Assembly (NCBI GenBank): GCA_028280565.1
Contig: JANQLQ010000138.1
Span: 1 to 37,530 of the forward strand
DNA from: Fulvivirga sp.
GTDB taxonomy: Bacteria > Bacteroidota > Bacteroidia > Cytophagales > Cyclobacteriaceae
Reading direction: 5' to 3'
DNA: 37,530 bases
In this document: one piece after another, positions 1 through 7,800 of the stretch
Position numbering within the stretch: the first letter of the stretch is position 1
How the letters are laid out: each line of letters opens with the position of its first letter
Position numbers and translations under genes: made by a program
The notes under the pieces: generated by a model
The model's database searches: none
Told to the model about the DNA's origin: nothing
What the model saw: the letters and a program-made list of their open reading frames with translations, nothing else

Positions 1-98
1 GTGGCACACTTTCCACCGATAGAGGTGGCACAAGTTAATCCGATACGACTGGCATACTTTACGCCGATATCAATGGCACATATTCACCGATATATCCA
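1..98. mobile_element. IS21-like element, terminal repeat end (partial)
   Basis: Four degenerate copies of a repeat of exactly 24 bp begin at 1, 25, 49 and 73. Each has a TGGCA(C/T)A core followed by a (C/A)CCGAT-like core, and the block ends in TATCCA near 98. Repeated GTGGCACA...CACCG blocks ending in CA are the usual outer end of IS21-family (istAB) insertion sequences in Bacteroidota. That family link is recalled knowledge; the 24-bp periodicity is seen directly. The istA/istB genes would lie left of the window. The open frame running through this stretch is non-coding repeat. Confidence 0.6.
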
Positions 99-119
99 CC
101 ATGCCTGGAACTTTGGTTT

Positions 120-359
120 GTATTACATCATAGAGACCAGGGGGCGAACATTTCAAGCTCAAATTGTATTAGAGCTCTTAAAGAAATCTGGCCGAATTAT
201 GAAAAGGGTAAATTAACCGAATCTCAAAAAGGAGAACTTATTGATAATATTAACGAGGCCAAAGCCAGGGCGAAGCAATTGACCTGTCACGACAACCCAT
301 CAACCAGCGTGGATGTATTGATTGAATACATAGAAGAGGCACTCGAAAACAAAAAATAA
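120..359 (+). pseudogene. 3' remnant of an unknown gene next to the IS end
   Basis: A frame without an ATG runs from the IS end to a TAA at 357-359. Its last ~60 codons read like a natural soluble protein tail: charged and helical, with segments such as ALKEIWPNYEKGKL and DVLIEYIEEALENKK. It has no plausible start, so it looks like the 3' part of a gene cut by the insertion sequence. I do not recognise the family. A chance open frame remains possible. Confidence 0.35.
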
Positions 360-495
360 AGTTAATCGAGTAGACGACCTTATCATCTTTACCAAGTGGA
401 GTGGGGAACTTATCGGGTATGAGCATATTCCTTACGTGAGTTATAAAAATAGGGCTAGATTAAATCGTAAAGAAGATCCCTTAGTGATGCTTTGA
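358..495 (+). pseudogene. Second short coding remnant
   Basis: In the frame starting at 358, about 45 codons are open up to a TGA at 493-495. The predicted peptide has protein-like composition (for example DLIIFTKWSGELIGYEHIPYV) but no ATG near its beginning and stops in all upstream sequence. It may be the frameshifted continuation of the preceding remnant or a separate fragment. No function can be assigned. Confidence 0.25.
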
Positions 496-563
496 GCTTT
501 GGTGCCTTGGTGGCCGGGGAAGCTTCACCACTAAGACGCAAATGTACCAAGGGGCACCAAGCT
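495..563. repeat. Imperfect inverted repeat (REP-like)
   Basis: The arms at 495-510 and 547-563 are near-complementary (AGCTTTGGTGCCTTGG against CCAAGGGGCACCAAGCT). Palindromes with 'GGTGCCTTGGTGG' cores are common non-coding repeats in Bacteroidota genomes. The rest of 564-682 shows no gene. Confidence 0.45.
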
Positions 564-682
564 TACTGGCTAAAACTGCCCTGGAAACATCAAACTGATA
601 AACAATTATCGAGTCCAGTTTCATAGGCATTTGGAAAGTACAAGCCTACAGATTTTAGTTAGGCGTGGGCGGTAATTGGTAG

Positions 683-1087
683 CTACAAAAAAGTGAACAG
701 CCGATCTTCAATGTTCTGTACTTTGAACTCTCCTTTGCTGTTTTGACTTACTTGAAACCCTTCTTTTTCAAGATTTTCAGCACATAGTGTTGTAAAAGGC
801 GAGTTGATCAAAAGGTGGTTCTTTCGAATGACTCTCCAGCAAGGAATGGATGCACTACTGCCAGCAGAAGTTTCCATAATGGCTTTTACCAAATGACTAG
901 TCCGCATGGGACATGTTACATTCGTATCATGATCCCGGGCCAACCTGTGGCACAGGGAATCAATAGTGGCAACCTTGCCAACAGGAATTTCTTTTATCAT
1001 GGCCTCAACCATTTCTTTGCCCGGATGCAACATTGTACCGATCCCGTAGAACTTTTGCATCTTAGCAGGAATAGCTACCTTTTTCAT
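683..1087 (-). CDS. MGMT/alkyltransferase-like family protein
   Basis: A 134-residue cytoplasmic protein carrying the DNA-binding/active-site fold of the O6-alkylguanine-DNA alkyltransferase family. The helix-turn-helix region is around residues 34-70 (PVGKVATIDSLCHRLA) and is followed by the active-site block IPCWRVIR at 81-88. The alkyl-accepting cysteine (C83) is present, but the classical PCHRV histidine is replaced by W84. It may therefore act as a divergent alkyltransferase or as a damage-recognising alkyltransferase-like protein rather than a standard Ogt. The ATG overlaps the upstream SnoaL-like stop by 4 bp, so it is the last gene of the sigma-factor operon. Family assignment is firm; activity is inferred. 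Confidence 0.8.
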   Translation of the reverse strand: MKKVAIPAKMQKFYGIGTMLHPGKEMVEAMIKEIPVGKVATIDSLCHRLARDHDTNVTCPMRTSHLVKAIMETSAGSSASIPCWRVIRKNHLLINSPFTTLCAENLEKEGFQVSQNSKGEFKVQNIEDRLFTFL

Positions 1088-1482
1088 TGGAGTTCTAATT
1101 GTTGGCTGAACAAACCGCTATCATAGAAGCTTTTTATTTCCGCAATTTTGTTTGACTCCAATTTTATAGAGTCAAGTCCCTGTATCTCAATTCTTTTTCC
1201 AGTGGGCGGATAGCCAAAAAACTCTCCTGAATTTATACCGGTCATTTGCCACTCTAAAAAGAACTGGTTTTCGCCGGAGGCACTTAGAGAAATAATTTGA
1301 AATAAAATATTAGGAAACGCTTTATGGGTGGCAGCTATGGAGCCTGTTAATAGACCTATCGCACCACCTTCTTGGGTGGAGTCCCAGTATCGTGATTTTT
1401 TGCTAAATATGTCTTCTAAACTCGAAATACCATTCGAATTCCATACGGCCACATACTTTTCTATTATCTCTTTCATATTCAA
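1084..1482 (-). CDS. SnoaL-like (NTF2-fold) ester cyclase-type protein
   Basis: A 132-residue protein with the NTF2-like SnoaL pattern: an N-terminal helix (KEIIEKYVAVWNSNGISSLEDIF), a central strand pair, then GEFFGYPPTGKRIEIQGLDSIKLESNKIAEIKSFYD. The GxxPTGK block and the ending in which a residue is 'needed' for a ligand cavity are usual in polyketide-cyclase-like SnoaL proteins. The substrate is unknown. It overlaps both operon neighbours by 4 bp, which suggests translational coupling. Some ECF sigma groups (for example ECF41) carry a SnoaL-like extension as a regulatory domain. Here the domain is a separate gene beside a sigma factor, so a regulatory role is worth considering, though this is inference. 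Confidence 0.75.
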   Translation of the reverse strand: MNMKEIIEKYVAVWNSNGISSLEDIFSKKSRYWDSTQEGGAIGLLTGSIAATHKAFPNILFQIISLSASGENQFFLEWQMTGINSGEFFGYPPTGKRIEIQGLDSIKLESNKIAEIKSFYDSGLFSQQLELQ

Positions 1483-2303
1483 AATGTTGTTGATCTAATC
1501 ATTTGTTTTACTTCTTTTAAAACTTCTTCGGGAGCTTCAAGGGCAGGAACTGACCTGAATACACTTAAGGTTTTATCCAGTGAATCAATCTTATTCATTA
1601 AGTCGATGCTCCGGCTGGTATGATGAGCAAACCTCAACGCCATAGGATCTATCATTTTTTGATCAATTAGAAAATCAATCTTTCGTTTGCATCGACACGG
1701 GTTACCAGGATCGACAAGTCCACATTTTGCGGTTAAGAAATTTCTCACCTTTTCCCTTGAACGCGACAATTGCTTCCTGAAACTTGCAGGGGTAATTTCT
1801 AAAATTTCTGCAGCTTCTACACTGTTAAAACCCAACACATCGCCAAGAATATATATTAGCCGATTGGTGGGATCCAGGCAATGTAATAATCCATGGGTAC
1901 AACTCACTTTTACTTCTTCTTCCAGCAGGTTAATTTCACCCTCGTTATCGGCGTGCATAACGTTATCGGATTGCCCCTTGTCTATTTGATCGGCATATTC
2001 ATCGAATGAAATTCTTTTTGCCTGGTATTTTTTCTTTGACCTTTCTGTAACCAAGTAGTTACTTGCCACTCTATACACCCAGGTTTTGAAAGAACTTTTC
2101 CCCTGGAACGTGCTAAGATGGGTTATCATTCTAATCAATATCTCTTGAGTAGCATCTTCGGCATCTTCCGGGAAAAGCAGCATTTTAAGCGAAAGATTGT
2201 AGATGAGATCTTTGACCTCCTCAACGATGCTTTCTAACGCTTTTTTCTCTCCAGAAAGCGCTTGCTCAATGTGATCTTTTAAATCTTTCTCCATTCGCTT
2301 CAT
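1479..2303 (-). CDS. ECF-like RNA polymerase sigma factor with Cys-rich C-terminal extension
   Basis: A 274-residue sigma-70 family protein. Region 2 lies at about 20-95 (EDAEDATQEILIRMITHLSTFQGKSSFKTWVYRVASNY in outline) and region 4 at about 140-190, with the HTH SVEAAEILEITPASFRKQLSRSREKVR. It is longer than a usual ECF (~180 residues) because of a C-terminal extension starting with cysteines C194, C203 and C205 (CGL...NPCRC), followed by a helical tail. This cysteine motif could bind a metal or sense redox state. It heads a three-gene operon with 4-bp overlaps and has no obvious anti-sigma factor. M4 is an alternative start. Confidence 0.85.
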   Translation of the reverse strand: MKRMEKDLKDHIEQALSGEKKALESIVEEVKDLIYNLSLKMLLFPEDAEDATQEILIRMITHLSTFQGKSSFKTWVYRVASNYLVTERSKKKYQAKRISFDEYADQIDKGQSDNVMHADNEGEINLLEEEVKVSCTHGLLHCLDPTNRLIYILGDVLGFNSVEAAEILEITPASFRKQLSRSREKVRNFLTAKCGLVDPGNPCRCKRKIDFLIDQKMIDPMALRFAHHTSRSIDLMNKIDSLDKTLSVFRSVPALEAPEEVLKEVKQMIRSTTF

Positions 2304-2421
2304 TATGCCTCTATTTAGTTAGACTATTTCCATCAAACGAGTGTGACACCTTAGGCTGAAAAATACCGCTAACAAGCATTATCTCCATAAGTTAACGGGG
2401 CTATTTGCAAAAGCAAGTGCT

Positions 2422-2817
2422 ATGTTCTATGAACTAGAACAAACAATTAATAGGTCTTGGGTTCTTTGCTCAAAATTTCGAGGGATAAAACGGGCCCATG
2501 TCAAAAAGCTACTACTCAATCGACTCAACTCGTCTAATGAAGGGACAATTGAGTTGCCAGGAAGACTTTTCGAGGTAAAAATACTTGGAATTGAAATAGA
2601 CGGACGATTAATCGATGTAGAAGGGGTCTGTAAACAGGCTTGGGATTATATCCTTTATCAACCTATTTACTATGAAGATGAATATTATGTGGATATAGTT
2701 TTGGAGCAACGTTTTACATCATGGAGCAAAGATTTCAAATTACCTGAAACTCAAACCGGAAGTTTGGGGACTGGAGAAGAAATCACTGCAATGATCCAAA
2801 AAAAGAGACGAAAATAG
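2422..2817 (+). CDS. Hypothetical protein
   Basis: A 131-residue soluble protein that I do not recognise. It is rich in charged and aromatic residues and shows an alternating strand pattern (LPGRLFEVKILGIEIDGRLIDVEG), then an acidic/aromatic stretch (YYEDEYYVDIVLEQRF) and a basic tail. No signal peptide or membrane segment is visible. The 25 bp before the ATG resemble sequence at 14647-14672 (CTATTTGCAAA(A/G)GCAAG), so the start sits at the edge of a small dispersed intergenic repeat. Coding status is moderately supported by composition. Confidence 0.55.
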   Translation: MFYELEQTINRSWVLCSKFRGIKRAHVKKLLLNRLNSSNEGTIELPGRLFEVKILGIEIDGRLIDVEGVCKQAWDYILYQPIYYEDEYYVDIVLEQRFTSWSKDFKLPETQTGSLGTGEEITAMIQKKRRK

Positions 2818-2989
2818 GTCATAACAAATGCTATCAACGGGGCTTCATCCGCCAGGGTATTTTCGTCGGGATTGGAAAACCCGCAAAAAGTAATTATTTT
2901 GAAATGAGGTGTGGCTGTGTACAAGTAGAAGGGTTATGCTTTCTAATGACCCATCATAACTAAGCATTGGCACTAATTGAAAGAATCAT
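2818..2989. other. Intergenic spacer with possible divergent recombination-site-like ends
   Basis: A CATAAC directly after the stop codon (2820-2825) faces a GTTATGC near 2933-2939, a spacing similar to that of attC-like elements. The interior pairing is weak, so I do not call it a site. Confidence 0.2.
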
Positions 2990-3361
2990 ATGAAAGTAAC
3001 CGCTGAACATAATGAGCGAATAGCAAAAATGACCTTTGGCTCTGTTTATCCTCATTACATAACAAAGGTGGAGAAAAAAGGAAGAACAAAAGAAGAACTT
3101 CACCAAGTGATAGAGTGGTTGACAGGCTTTGATGAAGATAGATTGCAAAAATTGATCAGTCAAAAAGCAACTTTTGACGCCTTCTTTCAACAAGCAGATC
3201 TAAATCCAAATGCTCACCTAATAAAAGGTGTAATCTGTGGTTACCGAATTGAGGAAATTGATAACACATTAACCCGGCAGGTAAGATATTTAGACAAGCT
3301 AGTAGATGAATTAGCGAAAGGTCGTAAAATGGAGAAGATCTTAAGAGTAGAAAAGAAATAA
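2990..3361 (+). CDS. DUF2200 family protein
   Basis: A 123-residue protein that matches the DUF2200 pattern throughout: an N-terminal MTFGSVYPHYITKVEKKGRT block, the EELHQVIEWLTGFDEDRLQ helix, the FFQQADLNPNAHLIKGVICGYRIEEI core, and the basic end YLDKLVDELAKGRKMEKILR. Length is normal for the family and it appears intact. DUF2200 proteins are small cytoplasmic proteins of unknown function found in Bacteroidota and Firmicutes. Nothing nearby suggests a role. Confidence 0.88.
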   Translation: MKVTAEHNERIAKMTFGSVYPHYITKVEKKGRTKEELHQVIEWLTGFDEDRLQKLISQKATFDAFFQQADLNPNAHLIKGVICGYRIEEIDNTLTRQVRYLDKLVDELAKGRKMEKILRVEKK

Positions 3362-3686
3362 AAACTGGGGCCAATACGGTGTATCGCTAATAGCGATTTA
3401 AGTGGTAAAACGAAATTAAGGACATAAACTAGAATTCCCCCTTATCAGTTGGACAAACAACTGGCTTCGAGCTAAGAAATCTTGTGGTTTCCGTAAACAA
3501 CGCAACTGGAAAATTCCCCACAATCAAATTTGAAAAATGAAACAGCGATGGAGATTTATGGGGCCGTAAGACTGGGCCTAACTGCGCGGAAAGATGCATA
3601 TGCCAACGTGCTTCTAGCACTCCTTTTTGCAATCCGTCCTTCATCTGTGCCTTCTTCACGTTTCAGCTTTTTTCAGCAACTTAAAG
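3362..3686. other. Intergenic region without a convincing gene
   Basis: About 325 bp. The only structure seen is a 15-bp near-palindrome at 3383-3397 (ATCGCTA-A-TAGCGAT). A 76-codon minus-strand open frame at 3429-3659 has unnatural composition and is not called. Confidence 0.5.
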
Positions 3687-3785
3687 ATGGATAAAAATAA
3701 AACGAAAGCCTATTTACTTTTCCTAGGAATTGGACTGATCATTTTAATTCCTGTGATAAACGCTATCTATAATACTTTACATTAA
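3687..3785 (+). CDS. 32-residue single-pass membrane peptide
   Basis: ATG at 3687 and TAA at 3783-3785 give a 32-residue peptide. It starts with a lysine-rich cytoplasmic end (MDKNKTKAY) and continues with a hydrophobic helix of about 18 residues (LLFLGIGLIILIPVINAI) and a short polar tail. Positive-inside topology and an AT-rich, A-preceded ATG fit a real small membrane protein. It lies upstream of the secreted protein at 3864 on the same strand. I know no named homologue. A chance ORF is possible because it is so short. Confidence 0.45.
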   Translation: MDKNKTKAYLLFLGIGLIILIPVINAIYNTLH

Positions 3786-3863
3786 ATATTATTTCCAAAA
3801 GCCTTCAGAACGCATGAAATTGGCCGAACGATCAAGAAAGCAGGCAAAAAAGTTCAGTGCTAG

Positions 3864-4391
3864 ATGAAACTAACGTTAATTTTCTTCATTCTTTTAATGA
3901 CAACTCTACACCTTAATGCCCAAACGGAGGAAATGATCGAGGCTATTAGGAAACACTACAGGTATGTCGAAACCAACATCAACAATTTTGAACTCGTAAA
4001 CGACACGACATTTGAGGGGTCGACTGATGGCGCAACAATTAGGAGCTATTTTGACGATGGAGGGCTGATAAAAATTCGAATCGAGTATTTAGGCGAAACC
4101 GGCAAGTTACATAGGGAATTCTACATTGACGAACAACAACTCTTATTCGTATTCGACCAGGAATTCCACTACAACATGCCCTATTACATCGATTCTGAAC
4201 AGGCCCAGGAAATGGGTTTCGAGGAAGGGTTTGATCCTGCTAAGACAAAGAAACTACAACATCGATACTACTTCTACAACAATAAAATGATCCGGTGGAT
4301 CAATCCAGCAGGTGAACACCAGGCTTCCGAAAATTCCGAATGGCTAGAAAAGCAAAAATACTACCTAGGCGAACTTGCAAAACTACGGTGA
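3864..4391 (+). CDS. Secreted hypothetical protein
   Basis: A 175-residue protein with a clear Sec signal peptide (MKLTLIFFILLMTTLHLNA, cleavage before QTEEM). The mature part is a mixed strand/helix domain with many aromatic residues (HYRYVETNINNFELV, HYNMPYYIDSEQAQEMG, LQHRYYFYNNKMIRWINPAGEH). The pattern 'YYFYNNKMIRWI' is common in small exported Bacteroidota proteins of unknown function. It would be periplasmic or outer-membrane associated. No sorting tail is present. A role with the downstream giant protein is not supported beyond proximity. Confidence 0.75.
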   Translation: MKLTLIFFILLMTTLHLNAQTEEMIEAIRKHYRYVETNINNFELVNDTTFEGSTDGATIRSYFDDGGLIKIRIEYLGETGKLHREFYIDEQQLLFVFDQEFHYNMPYYIDSEQAQEMGFEEGFDPAKTKKLQHRYYFYNNKMIRWINPAGEHQASENSEWLEKQKYYLGELAKLR

Positions 4392-4840
4392 ACAGGTGCC
4401 TCAACTCGCGCGCATTTAAAGCTTTTTAACCTACAGGCTTGCTGGATTTTATTGAGTGTAAATCAAGGGCATAATTCACAGGGTAGCAAGGAAGTAACTG
4501 GAGAGATAGGATTCGGGTAGTGTCCAAATTTCTGGCGGTCCTGTTTTTCATCCGATGGGAAACCACCTGGCAGACGCGGCCAATAGGAGAAGATGTTCCC
4601 AACGTTCTCATTATTAGATCCATTTCAGCTCAATCCTAATATTCAAGACCAACACAGCTGTCGGAATTTTACATTTCCATGTCGGAATATTATATAATAA
4701 TGTCGGAATGTTGTTGTAACCGATGGTATAATCGATTTTAACTTTATAAAAAATAGTATAGTACAATTACTGCCTAAAGGAAAATACATGTACGACTATT
4801 AATGAAAATCTTACCCAGGGCCATCTAAATAAATAAACCT
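4392..4840. other. Leader region of the giant gene P1
   Basis: About 450 bp. The first half shows no gene. The second half is AT-rich and holds the phased GTCGGAAT boxes described separately, followed by about 130 bp to the ATG of P1. A Bacteroidota-type -7 element (TAnnTTTG) could be TAACTTTA at 4739, but its spacing to an upstream TTG is not ideal. Confidence 0.5.
4660..4712 (+). promoter_or_regulatory. Three GTCGGAAT boxes phased at 21 bp (putative operator of P1)
   Basis: GTCGGAAT occurs at 4660-4667, 4681-4688 and 4702-4709, so the spacing is 21 bp both times, two helical turns. The third copy extends to ATGTCGGAATGTT (4700-4712). The same 13 bp is found, in the same orientation relative to the gene, upstream of the paralogue P2 (27194-27206). 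Same-face direct repeats of this kind are typical binding sites for AraC or response-regulator activators. The repeats are seen; the regulator is inferred, with the AraC protein at 27672 as a candidate. Confidence 0.55.
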
Positions 4841-7800
4841 ATGAAATCGTATGGAACATATTACTGGCAAAGAATAAATTATTTGCTCATCCTATTTTCA
4901 GTGTTTTTCGGATCTTTTTTAACTACCATAACCGTTAGTGGTCAAAACAAAAAAGTCAAGATCTTCCTTATGGCCGGGCAATCCAACATGCAAGGTCATG
5001 GTAATATTGACGCATTGAAAAGAATTCTATGTGCAAAAGGAGATATAGAACTGCCTAACGACCCACAAGGTTGTTACCGTGAAGAAACAGGAGTAGAAGA
5101 GCGTCTTTTTCAAACCATCAGTAGCTTTTACTGGAATGGATCTGCGTACGCTTATGGATACCAAGCATGGCAGGCAAGGCTGGAAGCCATATTGGTTGCC
5201 AGGCATGACTTAGCGGATGAACGCCTGCTTGAGCCTTTCCAGGATGTGCAAATGATCAACTTTAATTACAGTAGAAGTAATGGAGTAAGGTCAGCCCCTG
5301 GTACCTGGTCCGGGCCTTTGACCACTGGTTTTGGCTTCAGTAACCGTAACGGAAGTTATGGCTCTGAGCTGGTTTTTGGACATCGGCTGGCTGAGCATAT
5401 GGCTGATGACATCGTGCTCATTAAAGTGGCCGAAGGAGGTACTGACCTCTATGAAATGTGGCGAAGCCCAAGTATGGAGGCCCGGTTAGGGATAAGTGAT
5501 GAACCTACCAATTATCCATTGCTTGTCCAGCACCTAAACGAGGTTAGGGCTGACATATCTAGCTACCTTCCTAAATATGAAGGAGTAGAAGTAGAAATAG
5601 AAGTAGCCGGCTTTGTGTGGTTCCAGGGTTGGAATGATGCTATGAAGACTACATATGCATCTGCCTATGAAGAAAACCTTTTCGATCTTGTAACGGATTT
5701 AAGGAATGATTTGGACTTACCAGGACTTCCTATCGTGATCGGGCAAACACAAAATGACAGCCAGGACGGTATGATTATCCAGGAAGCTCAGCGCACTGTA
5801 GCCAGCACTATTGAAAATGCCGGTACATTTATTACTACAGATCTTTCTGGCTACTTCCACTTTGATGCAAGCTCTCATTTGATCATCGGGGATAGGATGG
5901 CTAGCGCAATGTTGGAGTTGTATAACATACCTACGTTAGAACCCCTTCCTATTTTTCCGTCACCAATAGCTATTTCTTCATCAGGTCCTAATGCACCAAG
6001 AGTTACGCTTCAATGGGAAGTACCCCCGTTTTATTCCACGGGGTTGAAAATAATGAGGTCTGTAAATTCTGAAGACAACTTTGAAGAAATTGCCACGCTT
6101 TCGCTAAATGACACGGAGTACACGGATAGTGATTTGTTACCGGCATCTACGCACTATTATCAATTGATTAGCTACAATGATTTTGGTGATTCACACAGTA
6201 GTGAAATAGTTAGTTACCAAACAGGCGAACAACTGTCAATACTTCCTTCAACGTGGGCTACTGTAGACATAGGTGATCCTGGCCCCTTAGGTTCAGGCGT
6301 TTATGAAAATGGAACATTTACGTTACAAGGCCCAGGGGCTGGGATTAACGGTAGATCAGACCAGTTTTATTATGTACATCAAGGGCCGTGGGGCAATGGT
6401 GAGATCATTGCAAAAATAGACCATTCCATTGGTTCGGGGAATGAAGCCTTGGCAGGTATCATGATAAGGCGTAATCTCGGCGCCAGTTCTCCCCAAGTGT
6501 CAGTTTTAGTGGATGCGGACGGCCAGGCCGTCTACAAAAGCCGGGGTCATACTTCAGGAACAACGGTCAATGCTAATGGACTGGGCACGGCTAACTGGTT
6601 AAGGTTGGTGAAAGAGGGGAGTAAGATTACTGCCTATAGTTCAGACGATGGAGCGAATTGGCAACTGGTAAGGGAGAAAAGCTTTAGTAATTTAGGCCAT
6701 GACTGTTACTATGGGTTGGCTGTAACGAGCAATGATCCAGCGGTATTAGCCAGCGCGGTATTTAGTGAAGTCGTAATAAATATTGAAAACCAACCCATAC
6801 CTGCGGCACCTTCTGATTTGATAGCAACAGCGGTTTCAGCAGAAGGCATCACGTTGAGTTGGACGGACAATTCTGACAATGAAACCGGTTTTAGGTTAGA
6901 ACGATCCCTGGATGAGAATGCCGGGTTTGAAGAAATAGCAACTTTAAGCGCCGGTATCACCACATACCAAGATACTGTCTTGGAACCTTCTACTACTTAT
7001 TATTACCGTATTTTGGCATACAATGGAGTAGGTGGTGTATCGGATTACAGTGAAACAACAAGTGCAACGACAGAAACACTCCCTGTTTTTGCTATCCCCT
7101 CCCCATGGGAACAGGTAAACATAGGAGAGCCGGACCTTATGGGTTCGGGGGCTTATGAAGATGGAACCTATACCATCTCGGGTTCAGGGGCTGGGATCAA
7201 TGGTAGATCAGACCAGTTTTATTATGTACATCAAGGGCCGTGGGGCAATGGTGAGATCATTACAAAAGTTGACCATTCGGTCGGTTCGGGAAATGGCACC
7301 CTGGCAGGTGTTATGATAAGGCGTAATCTCGGCGCGGGTTCTCCGCAAGTGTCAATTTTAGTCGATGCGGACCGCCAGGCCGTCTACAGAAGCCGGGGTC
7401 ACGCTTCAGGGACGACGGTCAATGCGAATGGCACCGGCACGGCTAACTGGTTAAGGTTGGTTAAGAACGGGAGTACAATCACAGCCTATAGTTCAGACGA
7501 TGGCACGAATTGGCAACTGGTAAGGGAGAAAAGCTTTAGTAATTTAGGCCCCGACTGTTACTATGGGTTGGCTGTAACGGGCAATGATCCGTTGGTATTA
7601 GCTAGTGCAATATTTAGCGGGGTGGTGGTAAATACTGAAAACGAACCCATACCCATGGCACCTTCTGACCTGGTAGCAACGGCAGTTTCGTCAGAAGGTG
7701 TCACGTTGAGTTGGACGGACAATTCTGACAATGAGACTGGCTTTAAACTTGAGCGCTCTACAGGTCCTGGGAATGATTACGAGGAAATTGCCACCTTAGA

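Noticed and set aside
3429-3659. Minus-strand 76-codon open frame
   Set aside because: Composition is not protein-like, there is no domain, and no neighbour or start signal supports it.
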